Shown here one piece after another: positions 37,524-48,459 of a DNA stretch of 64,000 nt. The translations under genes and the position numbers were made by a program. Within the stretch, counting starts at the first letter, position 1. The number at the start of each line of letters is the position of its first letter. Source of the DNA: Bacteroidota bacterium. Its GTDB lineage: Bacteria > Bacteroidota > Bacteroidia > Chitinophagales > Saprospiraceae. The stretch spans positions 62,001 to 126,000 of the forward strand of contig JAKQHM010000052.1 of NCBI GenBank assembly GCA_029572935.1, written 5' to 3'. The notes under the pieces are model-generated. The model worked only from the letters and a program-made list of their open reading frames with translations, was not told the origin of the DNA and made no database searches.

Positions 37524-38098
37524 GGTTTAACAATTTTGACTCCATTGAATTTATTCATGGAAGCAGAAATTCCCTCCAGAGCCCAGCATAGGGCTGCATT
37601 CTTGCAGACTTCCAGTAATTCTGATAGATAGGCCTGTTCATTTTCACTCCATTTGCCCAGAACATAATCCACCTGCCTTCCTCTTTGAAAATTGGAACCA
37701 ATGCCTACCCTCATACGCGGATATTGAGAGGAGCCAAGTTGTGCCTGAATGTCCTTTAGTCCATTGTGTCCACCATCTGATCCGTTGCCCCGAATACGCA
37801 AACTGCCAAATTCCAGATTGAGATCGTCCGTGATCACCAGAATCTGATTGGCTTCTACGCGTTCTTTGAGCAACCAGTATCGTACGCACTTGCCGCTCAG
37901 GTTCATATAGGTGGTTGGTTTGAAGAGGATCAGGGAGCGACCTTTGAGTCTGGCTTCGGCGCGATGGCAATGTGTATCGTTCTGCCAGGAGGCTCCCAGT
38001 GCCGAGGCAAGAGCATCTGCTACTTCAAAGCCGATGTTGTGACGGGTGCCCATATAATCCACATGCATGTTCCCAAGACCAAAAATCAGGTACTTCAT
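37520..38098 (-). CDS. pth: Aminoacyl-tRNA (peptidyl-tRNA) hydrolase
   Basis: GLGNMHVDYMGTRHNIGFEVAD, KPTTYMNLSG, GSDGGHNGLKDI. Confidence 0.95.
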   Translation of the reverse strand: MKYLIFGLGNMHVDYMGTRHNIGFEVADALASALGASWQNDTHCHRAEARLKGRSLILFKPTTYMNLSGKCVRYWLLKERVEANQILVITDDLNLEFGSLRIRGNGSDGGHNGLKDIQAQLGSSQYPRMRVGIGSNFQRGRQVDYVLGKWSENEQAYLSELLEVCKNAALCWALEGISASMNKFNGVKIVKP

Positions 38099-38168
38099 AG
38101 CCTAAATTTCGGGCAAATATAGTCTGTGCCCAAGCTTTCAATGATCCCTTATTTGCATCTTTGCCCAT

Positions 38169-39185
38169 GTGAATGCAAATCAATGGAAGGACCGACTGGC
38201 TTTTGCCAGTAAACTCAACCCAGGCAAACTAATCAACGCTGCTCTGGTTTTCGGATCTTATTTGTATTCCAGGTGGACCGGCGTGCCCGTGTCCAAAGGC
38301 CTGCCACTCAGTCTTTCCCTTGAACCCACTACGGCTTGCAATCTGAGATGTCCTGAATGTCCTTCTGGTCTCAGGTCTTTTACCCGACCTACCGGCAACC
38401 TGAAGGACACATTATTTGATAAGGTCCTGGACGAGGTGGCTCCTCATGTCATAGCTTTCACTTTTTATTTTCAGGGTGAACCTTTTATTCATTCAGGGCT
38501 GTGCAGCATGATCGAAAAGGCCCATAAAAAGGGATTGTACACGATAGTGTCCACCAATGGTCATTTTTTAGATCAGGAACAATGTGAGGAGATCGTGCGG
38601 AGTGGACTGGACAGATTGATCGTTTCGGTGGATGGAGCAAGTCAGGAAATCTATGAAACCTATCGCAAGGGTGGCCAGCTGACCCAGGTCACTTCCGGTA
38701 TTGAAAGACTGATCCAAACCCGTGCGAGATTGAAATCCCGCAAACCATATCTGATCCTTCAGCATATTGTTTTTAAACATAATGAAGATCAATTGGCGGA
38801 AATCAAGGCTCTGGCCAGCAAACTAAAAGTTGACAAACTGGAACTTAAAACAGCTCAGGTTTACGATTACGAGGAGGGTTCCGAGCTTATCCCCGAAACG
38901 GAGGTCTATGCGCGATATCAGAAGAAGGAATCCGGAGGGTTTGTCATCAAGAACCGACTCCTGAACCATTGTTGGAAAATGTGGCAGGGATGCGTAATCT
39001 GCTGGGACGGAAGGGTAGTCCCCTGCTGCTTTGACAAGGATGCTCGACACCAGATGGGAAATGTCAGTGAGGAGCGTCTCGCTGTAATATGGAGATCGCC
39101 CGATTATCTAAAATTCCGTCAGAGGATACTCGAAAACAGGAAGGGCATTGATATCTGTACCAATTGTACAGAAGGAGGTTTTTAG
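38169..39185 (+). CDS. Radical SAM/SPASM domain protein
   Basis: EPTTACNLRCPECPSG; C-terminal CWKMWQGCVICWDGRVVPCCFDKDA..CTNC. Confidence 0.88.
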   Translation: MNANQWKDRLAFASKLNPGKLINAALVFGSYLYSRWTGVPVSKGLPLSLSLEPTTACNLRCPECPSGLRSFTRPTGNLKDTLFDKVLDEVAPHVIAFTFYFQGEPFIHSGLCSMIEKAHKKGLYTIVSTNGHFLDQEQCEEIVRSGLDRLIVSVDGASQEIYETYRKGGQLTQVTSGIERLIQTRARLKSRKPYLILQHIVFKHNEDQLAEIKALASKLKVDKLELKTAQVYDYEEGSELIPETEVYARYQKKESGGFVIKNRLLNHCWKMWQGCVICWDGRVVPCCFDKDARHQMGNVSEERLAVIWRSPDYLKFRQRILENRKGIDICTNCTEGGF

Positions 39186-39215
39186 CCTCGAATATTTTAA
39201 ATGATACAAATAAAT

Positions 39216-39260
39216 AGGCCGGTCCCTTATGCTATATTATTTAGGCTGAGGAACCGGCCT
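39216..39260. terminator. Convergent intergenic hairpin, possible bidirectional terminator
   Basis: AGGCCGGTccc..gAACCGGCCT arms between two convergent genes; no long T run. Confidence 0.45.
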
Positions 39261-39304
39261 TAAACTTTCAATCAGAGGAAATCCCTCTTAATTTAACTGA
39301 CAGA

Positions 39305-42300
39305 TTATCTCCTGATCATGATTTTCTTGCTGATCCGGATATCGCCGGCCCGGTACTCCAAAAGATAGAGTCCGGAAGGCAGATCTTCTACTTCCAGCTG
39401 AATGGTTCTTTCACCTCTCAGGAACCTTTTATGGCATTCTTTTCCCGTAAGGTTGCGCAAGGACAAAATGGCTTCTCCACCCAAAGGAGCATCCAGTTGA
39501 ACAAGTAATAAATCTGAAGCAGGATTGGGGAATACCCTTAAGGCTTCTCCTAGTTCAGTATCCCGGGTAGATACAGGTCCTACCAGAATACTGAAATTCT
39601 CAATGCCAACCCATCCGCCCTTGCCATCGCTGACTGTGTAGCTGAAGCCATCGTAATAATTAGAAGAACCGTTATGAGTATAACTCAACAATCCATCGTT
39701 GATGTCTTTCTGGGTAAAGGTGCTGCCATAGGTCAGTTGGTTTCCATTGATTTCAAGGTTACCTTGAGATGGAATGGTGACCAGAGTATACAAAAGATTT
39801 GCAGGACCATCATCGGTATCGGTGGTTAGCAAGAGGTCTTGTAGGATGGATTTTTTCTGGCCTGGATCCAGTTTCAGGGGACCATTCAATATAATCTGAG
39901 GAGGAGAAACAGTAAGTTCAGCGCAATACTGTAGTGTGAAGTTGCGGATCTCGCCATCGCGGAGGGTATTCCTGGTGACTACTTCAAGTACCCAGTCACC
40001 TTTCAGGTCCTCTCCTCGCAATTTACTGAGTGGTTCGAAAGGCATCATGCGGACGTTTCTGTTTGGAGGACAGGTCAATGGAATAGGAGAATCATCGTCA
40101 AAACTGCATTTGAAATCCAGCGTCACTGCGCAATTGTAATTGAACAAATTCACTTTGGTCCCCTTAGGACTGACCAGATTGATGTTTACATCGCGGACCA
40201 CATTGGCATTTATTTCCAGGTTGTTGACGTTCATATCGGCCAGCGGTCCTGAGAATGGGATGGGTACGATTACCGATTTGGTGCGTCCGGGAAACAGGCC
40301 CTCCGGGTTTCCGGTAAAAGGTTGGTCCACACAGGTTTTGTTGGTCGTCTGGAATGCATAGGTCTGGGATGCCCTTCCCTCTCCGCAGGCGTTGACAGGT
40401 AGCAAGCGCCAGTAATAAATCGTATTGGCTTTGAGCAAAATGGGCAACCTCAGGCTGTCCACCGAAATAAAGGTCTGACTGTACACATTCGTGCTTCCAA
40501 AGCGCGGGGTAGTGGCTAGCTCAAAATTGTAAAATTCTGCATTCCGGCTTTTTTGCCAGGTGAACAATGGAGTCTCATTAGCTCCACTCGAGCCGGAAAC
40601 CGGTGTCAACAGGCCCTCATCCTGAAAATCATTGCTGATCACCTGAATATTCAGTTCGTCGCGGAGTGTATCTCCTGCAGGAGTCACGGCAGCCACTGTC
40701 ACCTTCAGGTCTGTTTTGTCACTCAGGTTTCTGAGGTCCATGATCAGATTGGTTTGATCGCTTGAGCCTATCGTCGATTTTTCAAACCTGTAAGTAGAAC
40801 CGGCCGGTAGCCCGCTTTCCACAAACAGATTCAGATCTCCTGTGAAGCCACCAAATGCACAGGTTCTCACATTTACCTTCAGCTCGTCCGGGAGGCAAAG
40901 TGTAGTAAGATTAGGCGTTACGCCCATATTCACAGACGGAGTAGTTCCTTCTACGATGACGATGTCAGCATCTGAAATATCAAAGAAAATATGATCGCGT
41001 GCTTTGACCACGATCCGTACCCGGATGTTGTTGCCCAGGTCCGGGATATCGATTAGTTCACTGCCATCGTTTTCTGTATTTTCCTTCAGCACAATGGGAT
41101 TGCTGAAATCCCTGTTTCTGAACATAAGGATGTCCACCTTCTGGCAATTCACAGGCAGTTCATTGGTTTTTGCCACATTCCATGTGATCCGGTTACAGGT
41201 ATTCTTGATCAGTCTGTGGGTATTGATATTGGGGAAGGTCACAGTGAACGGTCCAGCCTTGTCGGTAACTTTGAGTTTTAAGGTTTCCCAGCTGGCACCT
41301 CCTGCAGAGGGGTGGTTATCCCGTACGGTTAGCCGGAAGGTCAGATCTCTGGAATTGGAGGGGAGGACTTCTCTGACATCCACATTTTTGAGGCTTAGAA
41401 TGGAATTCCAGTTTGGAAATACCCTATTGGGACTGGATCCGGGGAAAAGAACCCTGAAAAGGGGTCCGGTAGCGGTTACTTCACCGACCCTGCTGCCGTA
41501 ATCGCCATTGTCGTATTGCTCCCAGGAATAGGTAAGGGTCGTATCTTCCATGTCCGTGCCAGCACCTTTTAGTTCAAAAGGTGTTTGAATGGGCAGAAAC
41601 AGGCCGGAGGGAGTCAAAATTTGTGCAGTAGGATAGGTATTGCTTGTGGTGACCTTTTCTCCGCAGGTCAAAAAGTCGCGAGTGAACAACAATACTTCCT
41701 GAAGGGAATGTGTGTGAAAAAAGTTGGGGTGGGGAGGACCACCGGATTCTACGTTGAGCGCTCCGCACAAACCACTGTAGGACATAATGGTAGTACCTCC
41801 ACCCGGCTCGTAGCGGGAGCCACTTTCATTCCCGTTGCAGTTTGAAAAAGTATGGCCAGCGGAAAACTGGTGTCCCATTTCGTGACAAAAGATCCTTTGG
41901 GAAACATAGGCCACATCAGTAGTATACCAGCAGGTGACACCTGCCGCTTTTCCGGAAGGGGAGCATACTGAGCCCAGTGAAGCGATACCTCCCACATCGG
42001 AGCAGGTATTGGTGAAAACGTGTCCAAATTCATAAAATCCGGGCGTGATGATCGGGTTTACCACGGAGGTGTTCTGACCCAGAAGACTGCCTCCGACATC
42101 AGCGTTTTGGTATGGATCAGTATTGGGATTGAGCCAGATGATCAGATCGTTTCGACCGGTCAGATCCATATGGATTGCAAAATCCTTTTCATAAACAGCG
42201 TTGGCATAAGTCAGGGCATCTGCCATTTTTGCCAATGCAGATGAAACGGTGCCCCCTCCTCTTTGGGGATCAGCCCCCCATTCTCCGGTACAGGCCAGGG

Positions 42301-42955
42301 CAATGCGGTACTTGTGCAAGACCACGGGTTTTACGCCCATGATCTGTTCTACGACGGGCTCTGTCTCAGGATTTTCTTTTGCTTTCAATCTTTCTTCGGG
42401 TCGCAGAAAATAACGACCGTTCTCCCCACATTTGAGAGAGTTGCTTTCAGGATTGAGTGAGATGTCGTAGGAGTGGTATACCCCATAATGATTTTTGTCC
42501 TTTATGCTCAGGGGTTCAACGATGATGTCACCTTCTTCTGTCAAGATATAGGCTTTCATCCAGCGATCTGTCAGAATCATCCTCATATAGTTCTTTCCGT
42601 CTGTACCCTTGTAGGTTTTGATTTCAGGGTATTTGGCCGCCAACTCTGCCTCCATCACAGGAGATTCCATGATGTGGAACAGCCGGGTGCTTCCATCCGG
42701 CAATGGGAGAGTTATGGAAAGGGTCTGTCCCTTTTCGTTTTCTGCAGGAGCCTCGGAAGCCAGTTTTCCTCTGAATTGGTCCAAATCCGTTTCAAAAGTG
42801 GCATAGTGAGCGATCTGGGACCAGGAGGGGTCTTTTTGTAGGTTACTCAGGGTTTCCTGGGCATCACCCATTAGTTTCCAGACAGCAACCTGGGCATTCA
42901 GGCTTAATGAAAGAAAAAGGAGTAGAAAAACAACTAACGGTTTTGTTTTAAACAT
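39305..42955 (-). CDS. T9SS-secreted reprolysin-like (M12B) metalloprotease with P-domain and cadherin/CSPG-like domain
   Basis: HEMGHQFSAGHTFSNC zinc site; VIVPIPFSGPLADMNVNNLEINANVVRDVNINLVSPKGTKVNLF P-domain; C-terminal VFPNPASDLLLVQL. Confidence 0.9.
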   Translation of the reverse strand: MFKTKPLVVFLLLFLSLSLNAQVAVWKLMGDAQETLSNLQKDPSWSQIAHYATFETDLDQFRGKLASEAPAENEKGQTLSITLPLPDGSTRLFHIMESPVMEAELAAKYPEIKTYKGTDGKNYMRMILTDRWMKAYILTEEGDIIVEPLSIKDKNHYGVYHSYDISLNPESNSLKCGENGRYFLRPEERLKAKENPETEPVVEQIMGVKPVVLHKYRIALACTGEWGADPQRGGGTVSSALAKMADALTYANAVYEKDFAIHMDLTGRNDLIIWLNPNTDPYQNADVGGSLLGQNTSVVNPIITPGFYEFGHVFTNTCSDVGGIASLGSVCSPSGKAAGVTCWYTTDVAYVSQRIFCHEMGHQFSAGHTFSNCNGNESGSRYEPGGGTTIMSYSGLCGALNVESGGPPHPNFFHTHSLQEVLLFTRDFLTCGEKVTTSNTYPTAQILTPSGLFLPIQTPFELKGAGTDMEDTTLTYSWEQYDNGDYGSRVGEVTATGPLFRVLFPGSSPNRVFPNWNSILSLKNVDVREVLPSNSRDLTFRLTVRDNHPSAGGASWETLKLKVTDKAGPFTVTFPNINTHRLIKNTCNRITWNVAKTNELPVNCQKVDILMFRNRDFSNPIVLKENTENDGSELIDIPDLGNNIRVRIVVKARDHIFFDISDADIVIVEGTTPSVNMGVTPNLTTLCLPDELKVNVRTCAFGGFTGDLNLFVESGLPAGSTYRFEKSTIGSSDQTNLIMDLRNLSDKTDLKVTVAAVTPAGDTLRDELNIQVISNDFQDEGLLTPVSGSSGANETPLFTWQKSRNAEFYNFELATTPRFGSTNVYSQTFISVDSLRLPILLKANTIYYWRLLPVNACGEGRASQTYAFQTTNKTCVDQPFTGNPEGLFPGRTKSVIVPIPFSGPLADMNVNNLEINANVVRDVNINLVSPKGTKVNLFNYNCAVTLDFKCSFDDDSPIPLTCPPNRNVRMMPFEPLSKLRGEDLKGDWVLEVVTRNTLRDGEIRNFTLQYCAELTVSPPQIILNGPLKLDPGQKKSILQDLLLTTDTDDGPANLLYTLVTIPSQGNLEINGNQLTYGSTFTQKDINDGLLSYTHNGSSNYYDGFSYTVSDGKGGWVGIENFSILVGPVSTRDTELGEALRVFPNPASDLLLVQLDAPLGGEAILSLRNLTGKECHKRFLRGERTIQLEVEDLPSGLYLLEYRAGDIRISKKIMIRR

Positions 42956-43240
42956 ATTATGGTTGAATTTTAATCATCACAAAGGTATAAAAATTGCACG
43001 GCAGCCCAAGTTTCGATGAACTTTGGCATTGTGACATACTTATCATTAAGCTATAACGTTTTTAAGATCTTTTTGTACTCCCAATTGCCATAATTTTTAT
43101 TGAAATTAGGGGAAAATGGGCGAAAATGGAAGTTTGCTGCCATCTTGTCAGGAAACTTGGGGATGGTACGGTTTATGAAGCAAAACATGAACCGAAGCCG
43201 TATATTCCATTAATTTTGCAACCTTATCAGATACAATACA

Positions 43241-46200
43241 ATGTTCAACTTTCTTAAAAAAGTATTTGGCACCAAACAGGACAAGGACATCCGCGAATAC
43301 AGCCAGGTACTACCTAAAATTCATTCCTTTCAGGAGGAATTCTCCAAACTTTCACACGACGAACTGAGGAATAAGACCCTGGAATTCAGAAGCCGGATCA
43401 AGGATTACCTGTCCGGGATCGATTCTGAAATTGACGAACTGCGCAGACGGGCCGATGAAGAGCGCGATATTCACCATAAGGAATCCATTTTCAACGAGGT
43501 AGACCTGAAAATCAAGGAACGCGATAGTCTGCAGGAAGAGATACTGAGAGATATATTGCCAGAGGCATTTGCAGTCGTCAAGGAAGCTGCGACCCGATTC
43601 ACCAGGCTGGAGTCCATCGTGGTGACAGCCACCGACCGGGACAGGGATCTTTCTGTTTCCCGTGGATTTGTGGATCTCGACGGCGACAAGGCCATTTACC
43701 GGAACAGCTGGACTGCTGCCGGAGGTGAAATCACCTGGAATATGATCCATTATGATGTTCAGCTCATTGGGGGAATGGTTCTTCATGACGGTAAAATTGC
43801 CGAAATGGGCACGGGTGAAGGCAAAACCCTGGTGGCTACCCTGCCTGCCTACCTTAACGGGCTGACAGGAAATGGCGTCCATGTGGTGACTGTAAACGAT
43901 TATCTGGCTCGCAGGGACTCCGAGTGGGTAGGCCCCTTATTTGAGTTCCTCTTGCTAACCGTTGATTGTATAGATAAATACAAACCCCACTCCTCTCAGC
44001 GGAAAAAGGCCTATGAGTGCGACATCACTTATGGCACCAACAACGAATTTGGCTTTGATTATCTGAGAGATAACATGGTGAGGTCCATGGATGAAAAGGT
44101 ACAGGGTAAGCATCACTACGCCATGGTCGACGAGGTCGACAGCGTTTTGATCGACGATGCAAGAACCCCATTAATCATCTCGGGCCCCATTGATGTGGAT
44201 GAAGAAAGTGAGGAGTACAATAAGCTAAAGCCAAAGGTCGAAAGACTCTACAGCGAGCAGAAAAGGATTTCCAATCAGTTTCTGACCGATGCCCGCAAAC
44301 TGATCCAGTCGGGGAATACCGGCTATGCAGAGGGGGAAGGTGGACTGGCCCTGTTCAGAGCTTACCGTGCACTGCCCAAATCCAGGCCACTCATTAAGTT
44401 TCTCAGCGAAGACGGAATCCGAAATATTCTTCAGAAAACCGAGAACTACTACATGCAGGAGCAATCCCGCAACATGAAAATTGCGGATGAACCCCTTCTT
44501 TTTACCATAGATGAAAAAAACAGACAGGTGGAGCTGACTCCCCGCGGTGAAGATTTCCTTGCCACCGGTGAATCAGACCCCAATTTCTTTTTGATCCCCG
44601 ATCTGGCCGAGTCCCTCCTCCGTATTGAAGAAGAACAAAACATTGGCCGCGAGGACAAAATTGCCAGGAAGGAAAAGATTCTCGATGACTATGCCATTAA
44701 GTCACAGAGATTGCATTGTGTAAGCCAGCTTCTGAAGGCTTATACCCTTTTTGAGATAGATGAAGAATACGTAGTGCTTGAAGGCGAAGTCAAGATCGTA
44801 GATGAAGGCACCGGCAGGATCCTCGAAGGCAGAAGGTATTCGGACGGCCTGCATCAGGCCATTGAAGCCAAGGAGAATGTAAAGGTAGGAGAACTTACCC
44901 AGACCTACGCCACGGTTACACTCCAGAATTACTTCCGCATGTACCACAAGCTGGCTGGTATGACCGGTACGGCAGAAACAGAGGCAGGCGAATTCTGGCA
45001 AATTTATAAATTGGACGTCGTGGTGGTTCCCACCAACAAACCCGTAATACGCGATGACCGGGATGATCTGGTTTATAAGACTGCAAGAGAAAAATTCAAT
45101 GCAGTCATCGAGGAAATTGAAACCTGCACCAGCGCAGGAAGACCCGTGCTGGTGGGTACCACTTCCGTCGATATCTCGGAAAAACTTTCCCGTATGCTGC
45201 AGATGAAGGGAATCGCTCATAACGTACTCAACGCCAAGCAGCACCAGCGCGAAGCTGAAATTGTAGCCGAAGCCGGGAAACCGGGACGCGTGACCATCGC
45301 CACCAACATGGCAGGCCGGGGTACGGACATCAAGATCACGGATGAAGTTAAAAAGGCAGGAGGATTGGCGATCATTGGTACGGAGAGGCATGAATCGAGG
45401 AGGGTGGATAGACAGCTTCGGGGTCGTGCCGGAAGACAGGGAGATCCCGGATCTTCGCAGTTTTTTGTATCCTTTGAAGACAATCTGATGAGATTGTTCA
45501 ATTCCGACAGGATCACGTCCATCATGGACAAATTAGGTCATAAGGAAGGTGAGGTCATGCAACATTCCATGGTCACCAAATCCATTGAAAGAGCCCAAAA
45601 GAAGGTAGAAGAGAATAACTTCGGTATGCGTAAACGCCTTCTGGAATACGATGATGTGATGAACATCCAGCGGGAGGCGATCTACAAAAAGAGGGACCAT
45701 GCGCTGCAGGGAGACCGTCTGGCAGTTGATCTCAACTATATGTTCCTTTCCACACTTGACAACATTGTCTCACAGTATAAATCCGGTGACGACGTTCAGG
45801 GCTTTATGAATGATTCGATAGCCTTGCTTGGATTTGAGCCGGTAATTGATGAGGCTTTCTTCAGGGAATCCAGTCTGCACGACTTACAGGATGAATACCG
45901 CAGGCAATTTTTTGAGTTTTATGAAAAAAAGGAAAGCCAGATCAAGGAAATGTTGTTGCCCTACATCACGGAAGTACACAAGACAGAAGGGCATCGCTAT
46001 CAGCGCATCATGATCCCCTATGTGGAAGAATTAAGGGAACCTCTGCCCGTAGCTGCTGAATTGGAAAAGGCCGTCAAAAGCCAGGGTTATTCCATCATGC
46101 GGGATATTGAGCGGTCCGTAGCTTTGAGTATTTTGGACACCCAGTGGAAGGAACACCTCCGCAACATGGACGAACTCAAGGAATCTGTGCAGGGGGCTAC

Positions 46201-46558
46201 TTTCGAACAGAAAGATCCGCTGGTCATTTACAAAATGGAGGCTTATAAACTCTTTGAAAGCCTCGTTTACAAAATGAACCGGGAGATCAGTTCTTATCTC
46301 GCCAAAGGCAAACTCGCCGTCAATACCAATCAGGAAGCCCGTGAAGCAAAACAGGAAAAGACTGACCTGAGTCGCACCCAGACAAACCGATCCGCAGAAG
46401 AAGAAAGGATGCGTCGGGCTGCCGAACAGGCTGGCAGGGAAAGAGTACCACAGGTGCAAACAATCCGCAACACAAATCCAAAAATAGGAAGAAATGATCC
46501 CTGCCCTTGTGGCAGCGGTAAGAAATTTAAAAATTGCCATGGCGCCGAGACTTTCTGA
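43241..46558 (+). CDS. secA: Preprotein translocase ATPase SecA
   Basis: [41 protein letters not shown]-terminal [14 protein letters not shown]. Confidence 0.97.
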   Translation: MFNFLKKVFGTKQDKDIREYSQVLPKIHSFQEEFSKLSHDELRNKTLEFRSRIKDYLSGIDSEIDELRRRADEERDIHHKESIFNEVDLKIKERDSLQEEILRDILPEAFAVVKEAATRFTRLESIVVTATDRDRDLSVSRGFVDLDGDKAIYRNSWTAAGGEITWNMIHYDVQLIGGMVLHDGKIAEMGTGEGKTLVATLPAYLNGLTGNGVHVVTVNDYLARRDSEWVGPLFEFLLLTVDCIDKYKPHSSQRKKAYECDITYGTNNEFGFDYLRDNMVRSMDEKVQGKHHYAMVDEVDSVLIDDARTPLIISGPIDVDEESEEYNKLKPKVERLYSEQKRISNQFLTDARKLIQSGNTGYAEGEGGLALFRAYRALPKSRPLIKFLSEDGIRNILQKTENYYMQEQSRNMKIADEPLLFTIDEKNRQVELTPRGEDFLATGESDPNFFLIPDLAESLLRIEEEQNIGREDKIARKEKILDDYAIKSQRLHCVSQLLKAYTLFEIDEEYVVLEGEVKIVDEGTGRILEGRRYSDGLHQAIEAKENVKVGELTQTYATVTLQNYFRMYHKLAGMTGTAETEAGEFWQIYKLDVVVVPTNKPVIRDDRDDLVYKTAREKFNAVIEEIETCTSAGRPVLVGTTSVDISEKLSRMLQMKGIAHNVLNAKQHQREAEIVAEAGKPGRVTIATNMAGRGTDIKITDEVKKAGGLAIIGTERHESRRVDRQLRGRAGRQGDPGSSQFFVSFEDNLMRLFNSDRITSIMDKLGHKEGEVMQHSMVTKSIERAQKKVEENNFGMRKRLLEYDDVMNIQREAIYKKRDHALQGDRLAVDLNYMFLSTLDNIVSQYKSGDDVQGFMNDSIALLGFEPVIDEAFFRESSLHDLQDEYRRQFFEFYEKKESQIKEMLLPYITEVHKTEGHRYQRIMIPYVEELREPLPVAAELEKAVKSQGYSIMRDIERSVALSILDTQWKEHLRNMDELKESVQGATFEQKDPLVIYKMEAYKLFESLVYKMNREISSYLAKGKLAVNTNQEAREAKQEKTDLSRTQTNRSAEEERMRRAAEQAGRERVPQVQTIRNTNPKIGRNDPCPCGSGKKFKNCHGAETF

Positions 46559-46619
46559 TGTGATTGGCTCAGCTTATTTTTCTTAGGGATGACTGATAAA
46601 TTATACGCATTGATTACTG

Positions 46620-47030
46620 ATGAAAAATGAAAATAGGATGATGAAATTTTATTCCTCCCTTGTGGTCATTTGTTTCTTTTTTGTGTTGGGTCGTGTGAAT
46701 GCTCAGTACACTGCCCGCATGGAAGCAGATGCGACGATCAGCTCCCTGATGAACCAATATCTCAGGATCAACAAAAGCGTCAATTTTGTTTCGGGTTGGA
46801 GAATTACGGTCATATCTACGGTGGACAGAAGGGTTATGGAGGATACCCGTGTTCAATTTCAGAAAAACTTCAGCTACAAGACAAAATGGGAATACAAGGA
46901 ACCTTATTATCATTTGAGGGCAGGTGCCTTTCTGAACCGGAGTGAGGCTATGGCTGCACTGGATCAGGTGAAAAAGAAATTTGGTACCGCCTTTATCAGT
47001 GTCGATAAAATAGAATACACGGAATTTTAA
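46620..47030 (+). CDS. SPOR-domain-like secreted protein
   Basis: GWRITVISTVDRRVMEDTRVQFQKNF..YYHLRAGAFLNRSEAMAALDQVKKKF. Confidence 0.75.
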   Translation: MKNENRMMKFYSSLVVICFFFVLGRVNAQYTARMEADATISSLMNQYLRINKSVNFVSGWRITVISTVDRRVMEDTRVQFQKNFSYKTKWEYKEPYYHLRAGAFLNRSEAMAALDQVKKKFGTAFISVDKIEYTEF

Positions 47031-47067
47031 TTTGGGCTGATGAACGGGTCTTCCTGAGTGGTAAGCG

Positions 47068-48459
47068 ATGAGTAAGAACAGATTGGGATTTTCCATGGAT
47101 TGGCTGTTGCTGGGAGTCTATTTTAGCCTGCTGGTCATCGGATGGCTCGCTATTTATTCATCCACACATTCTCATAATCCGGATCAGAATTTTCTGGACT
47201 TGGACCTGCCCATTGTCAAACAAACCATTTACATAGCTGTGGCTTTGCTTGCTTTTGGCATCGGGCTTGCAGTGGACAGCAGATTCTGGTATACTTTCGC
47301 CTATATGCTTTATGGTATAGGACTTCTCCTGCTTGTCCTGGTTCTCATTGTGGGGACCGAGGTCAATGGAGCCCGGGCCTGGTTTTCCTTGGGAGGCTTT
47401 TCATTTCAGCCTTCAGAGCTGGTCAAATTCTCTACTATTCTTGCAGTGGCTTCATACCTGAATTACTATAAAGTCAGACTGGATGATCTGAGATACCAGG
47501 GTTATATTCTATTGCTGATTGCTGTGCCCATAATGCTGATCCTGCTCCAACCGGATGCTGGTTCTGCCATCACTTTTTTTTCCATGTTTATTCTGCTTTT
47601 TGTGGAAGGACTGAATCCATTTTATTTCGTAATGGTCGTACTGATGGTTCTGGTCTTTGTATTTTCCATACTTGTGCCTTTCAGTTGGGTTTATTTTTCT
47701 TTGATCCTGCTTGCTGTTTGCGGTGCCTGGTATTACCTGAGGCCATTTCGATACCAGTATCTCCTGCTGGCTTTTCTGACGGCAGTATCAATTTACCTTT
47801 TTGTTTGGATGGGTGAAGCCTCAGGTTTAGGTTTTTCTTCTGGTTTGTTTATTCTGTCACTCTTCTTGCTTTGGAGGAGCAAGCAGCAAAAGCTGGCCTT
47901 TCTGATGCCTTGGGTGGTCGGTTTTTTTTGCCTTTTTGCGGTGGGAGGTCAGCAAATGTTTGAGGGTCTGAAACCGCATCAACAGGAACGAATCAAAGTA
48001 TGGCTGAAACCTTCTGAATGCGATCCCAGAGGTTCTTTGTACAATTTATTGCAGTCCAAGGTTGCCATTGGTTCCGGAGGGATATTTGGAAAGGGATTTA
48101 TGAATGGAAATATGACCAAGCTAAAATATGTACCCGCACAGTCAACTGACTTTATTTTCAGTACGATCGGAGAGGAACATGGCTTTATCGGCAGCGTGGT
48201 TGTGTTGTTGTTGTTCTTTGCATTGATCTGGAGGATCTTTACATTGAGTATACAGTCTGACTATAAGTTTGGATCTTATTTTGGTATGGCCTTTGCGGGT
48301 TTACTGGGTTTTCACGTGCTCATCAACATTGGGATGACCATGGGACTGGTTCCCGTGGTGGGCATTCCCCTGCCTTTTATCAGTAAGGGAGGATCTTCTC
48401 TTATTATTTTTTCCCTGATGCTGGGGGTTTTTCTCAGGTTTCAAAATAAAAGCAAATGA
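47068..48459 (+). CDS. rodA: Rod shape-determining protein RodA (SEDS)
   Basis: GARAWFSLGGFSFQPSELVKFSTILA, STDFIFSTIGEEHGFIGS, LPFISKGGSSL. Confidence 0.94.
   Translation: MSKNRLGFSMDWLLLGVYFSLLVIGWLAIYSSTHSHNPDQNFLDLDLPIVKQTIYIAVALLAFGIGLAVDSRFWYTFAYMLYGIGLLLLVLVLIVGTEVNGARAWFSLGGFSFQPSELVKFSTILAVASYLNYYKVRLDDLRYQGYILLLIAVPIMLILLQPDAGSAITFFSMFILLFVEGLNPFYFVMVVLMVLVFVFSILVPFSWVYFSLILLAVCGAWYYLRPFRYQYLLLAFLTAVSIYLFVWMGEASGLGFSSGLFILSLFLLWRSKQQKLAFLMPWVVGFFCLFAVGGQQMFEGLKPHQQERIKVWLKPSECDPRGSLYNLLQSKVAIGSGGIFGKGFMNGNMTKLKYVPAQSTDFIFSTIGEEHGFIGSVVVLLLFFALIWRIFTLSIQSDYKFGSYFGMAFAGLLGFHVLINIGMTMGLVPVVGIPLPFISKGGSSLIIFSLMLGVFLRFQNKSK

Noticed and set aside
44702-45391. 229-aa minus-strand ORF within secA
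   Set aside because: Shadow ORF of a well-conserved gene.
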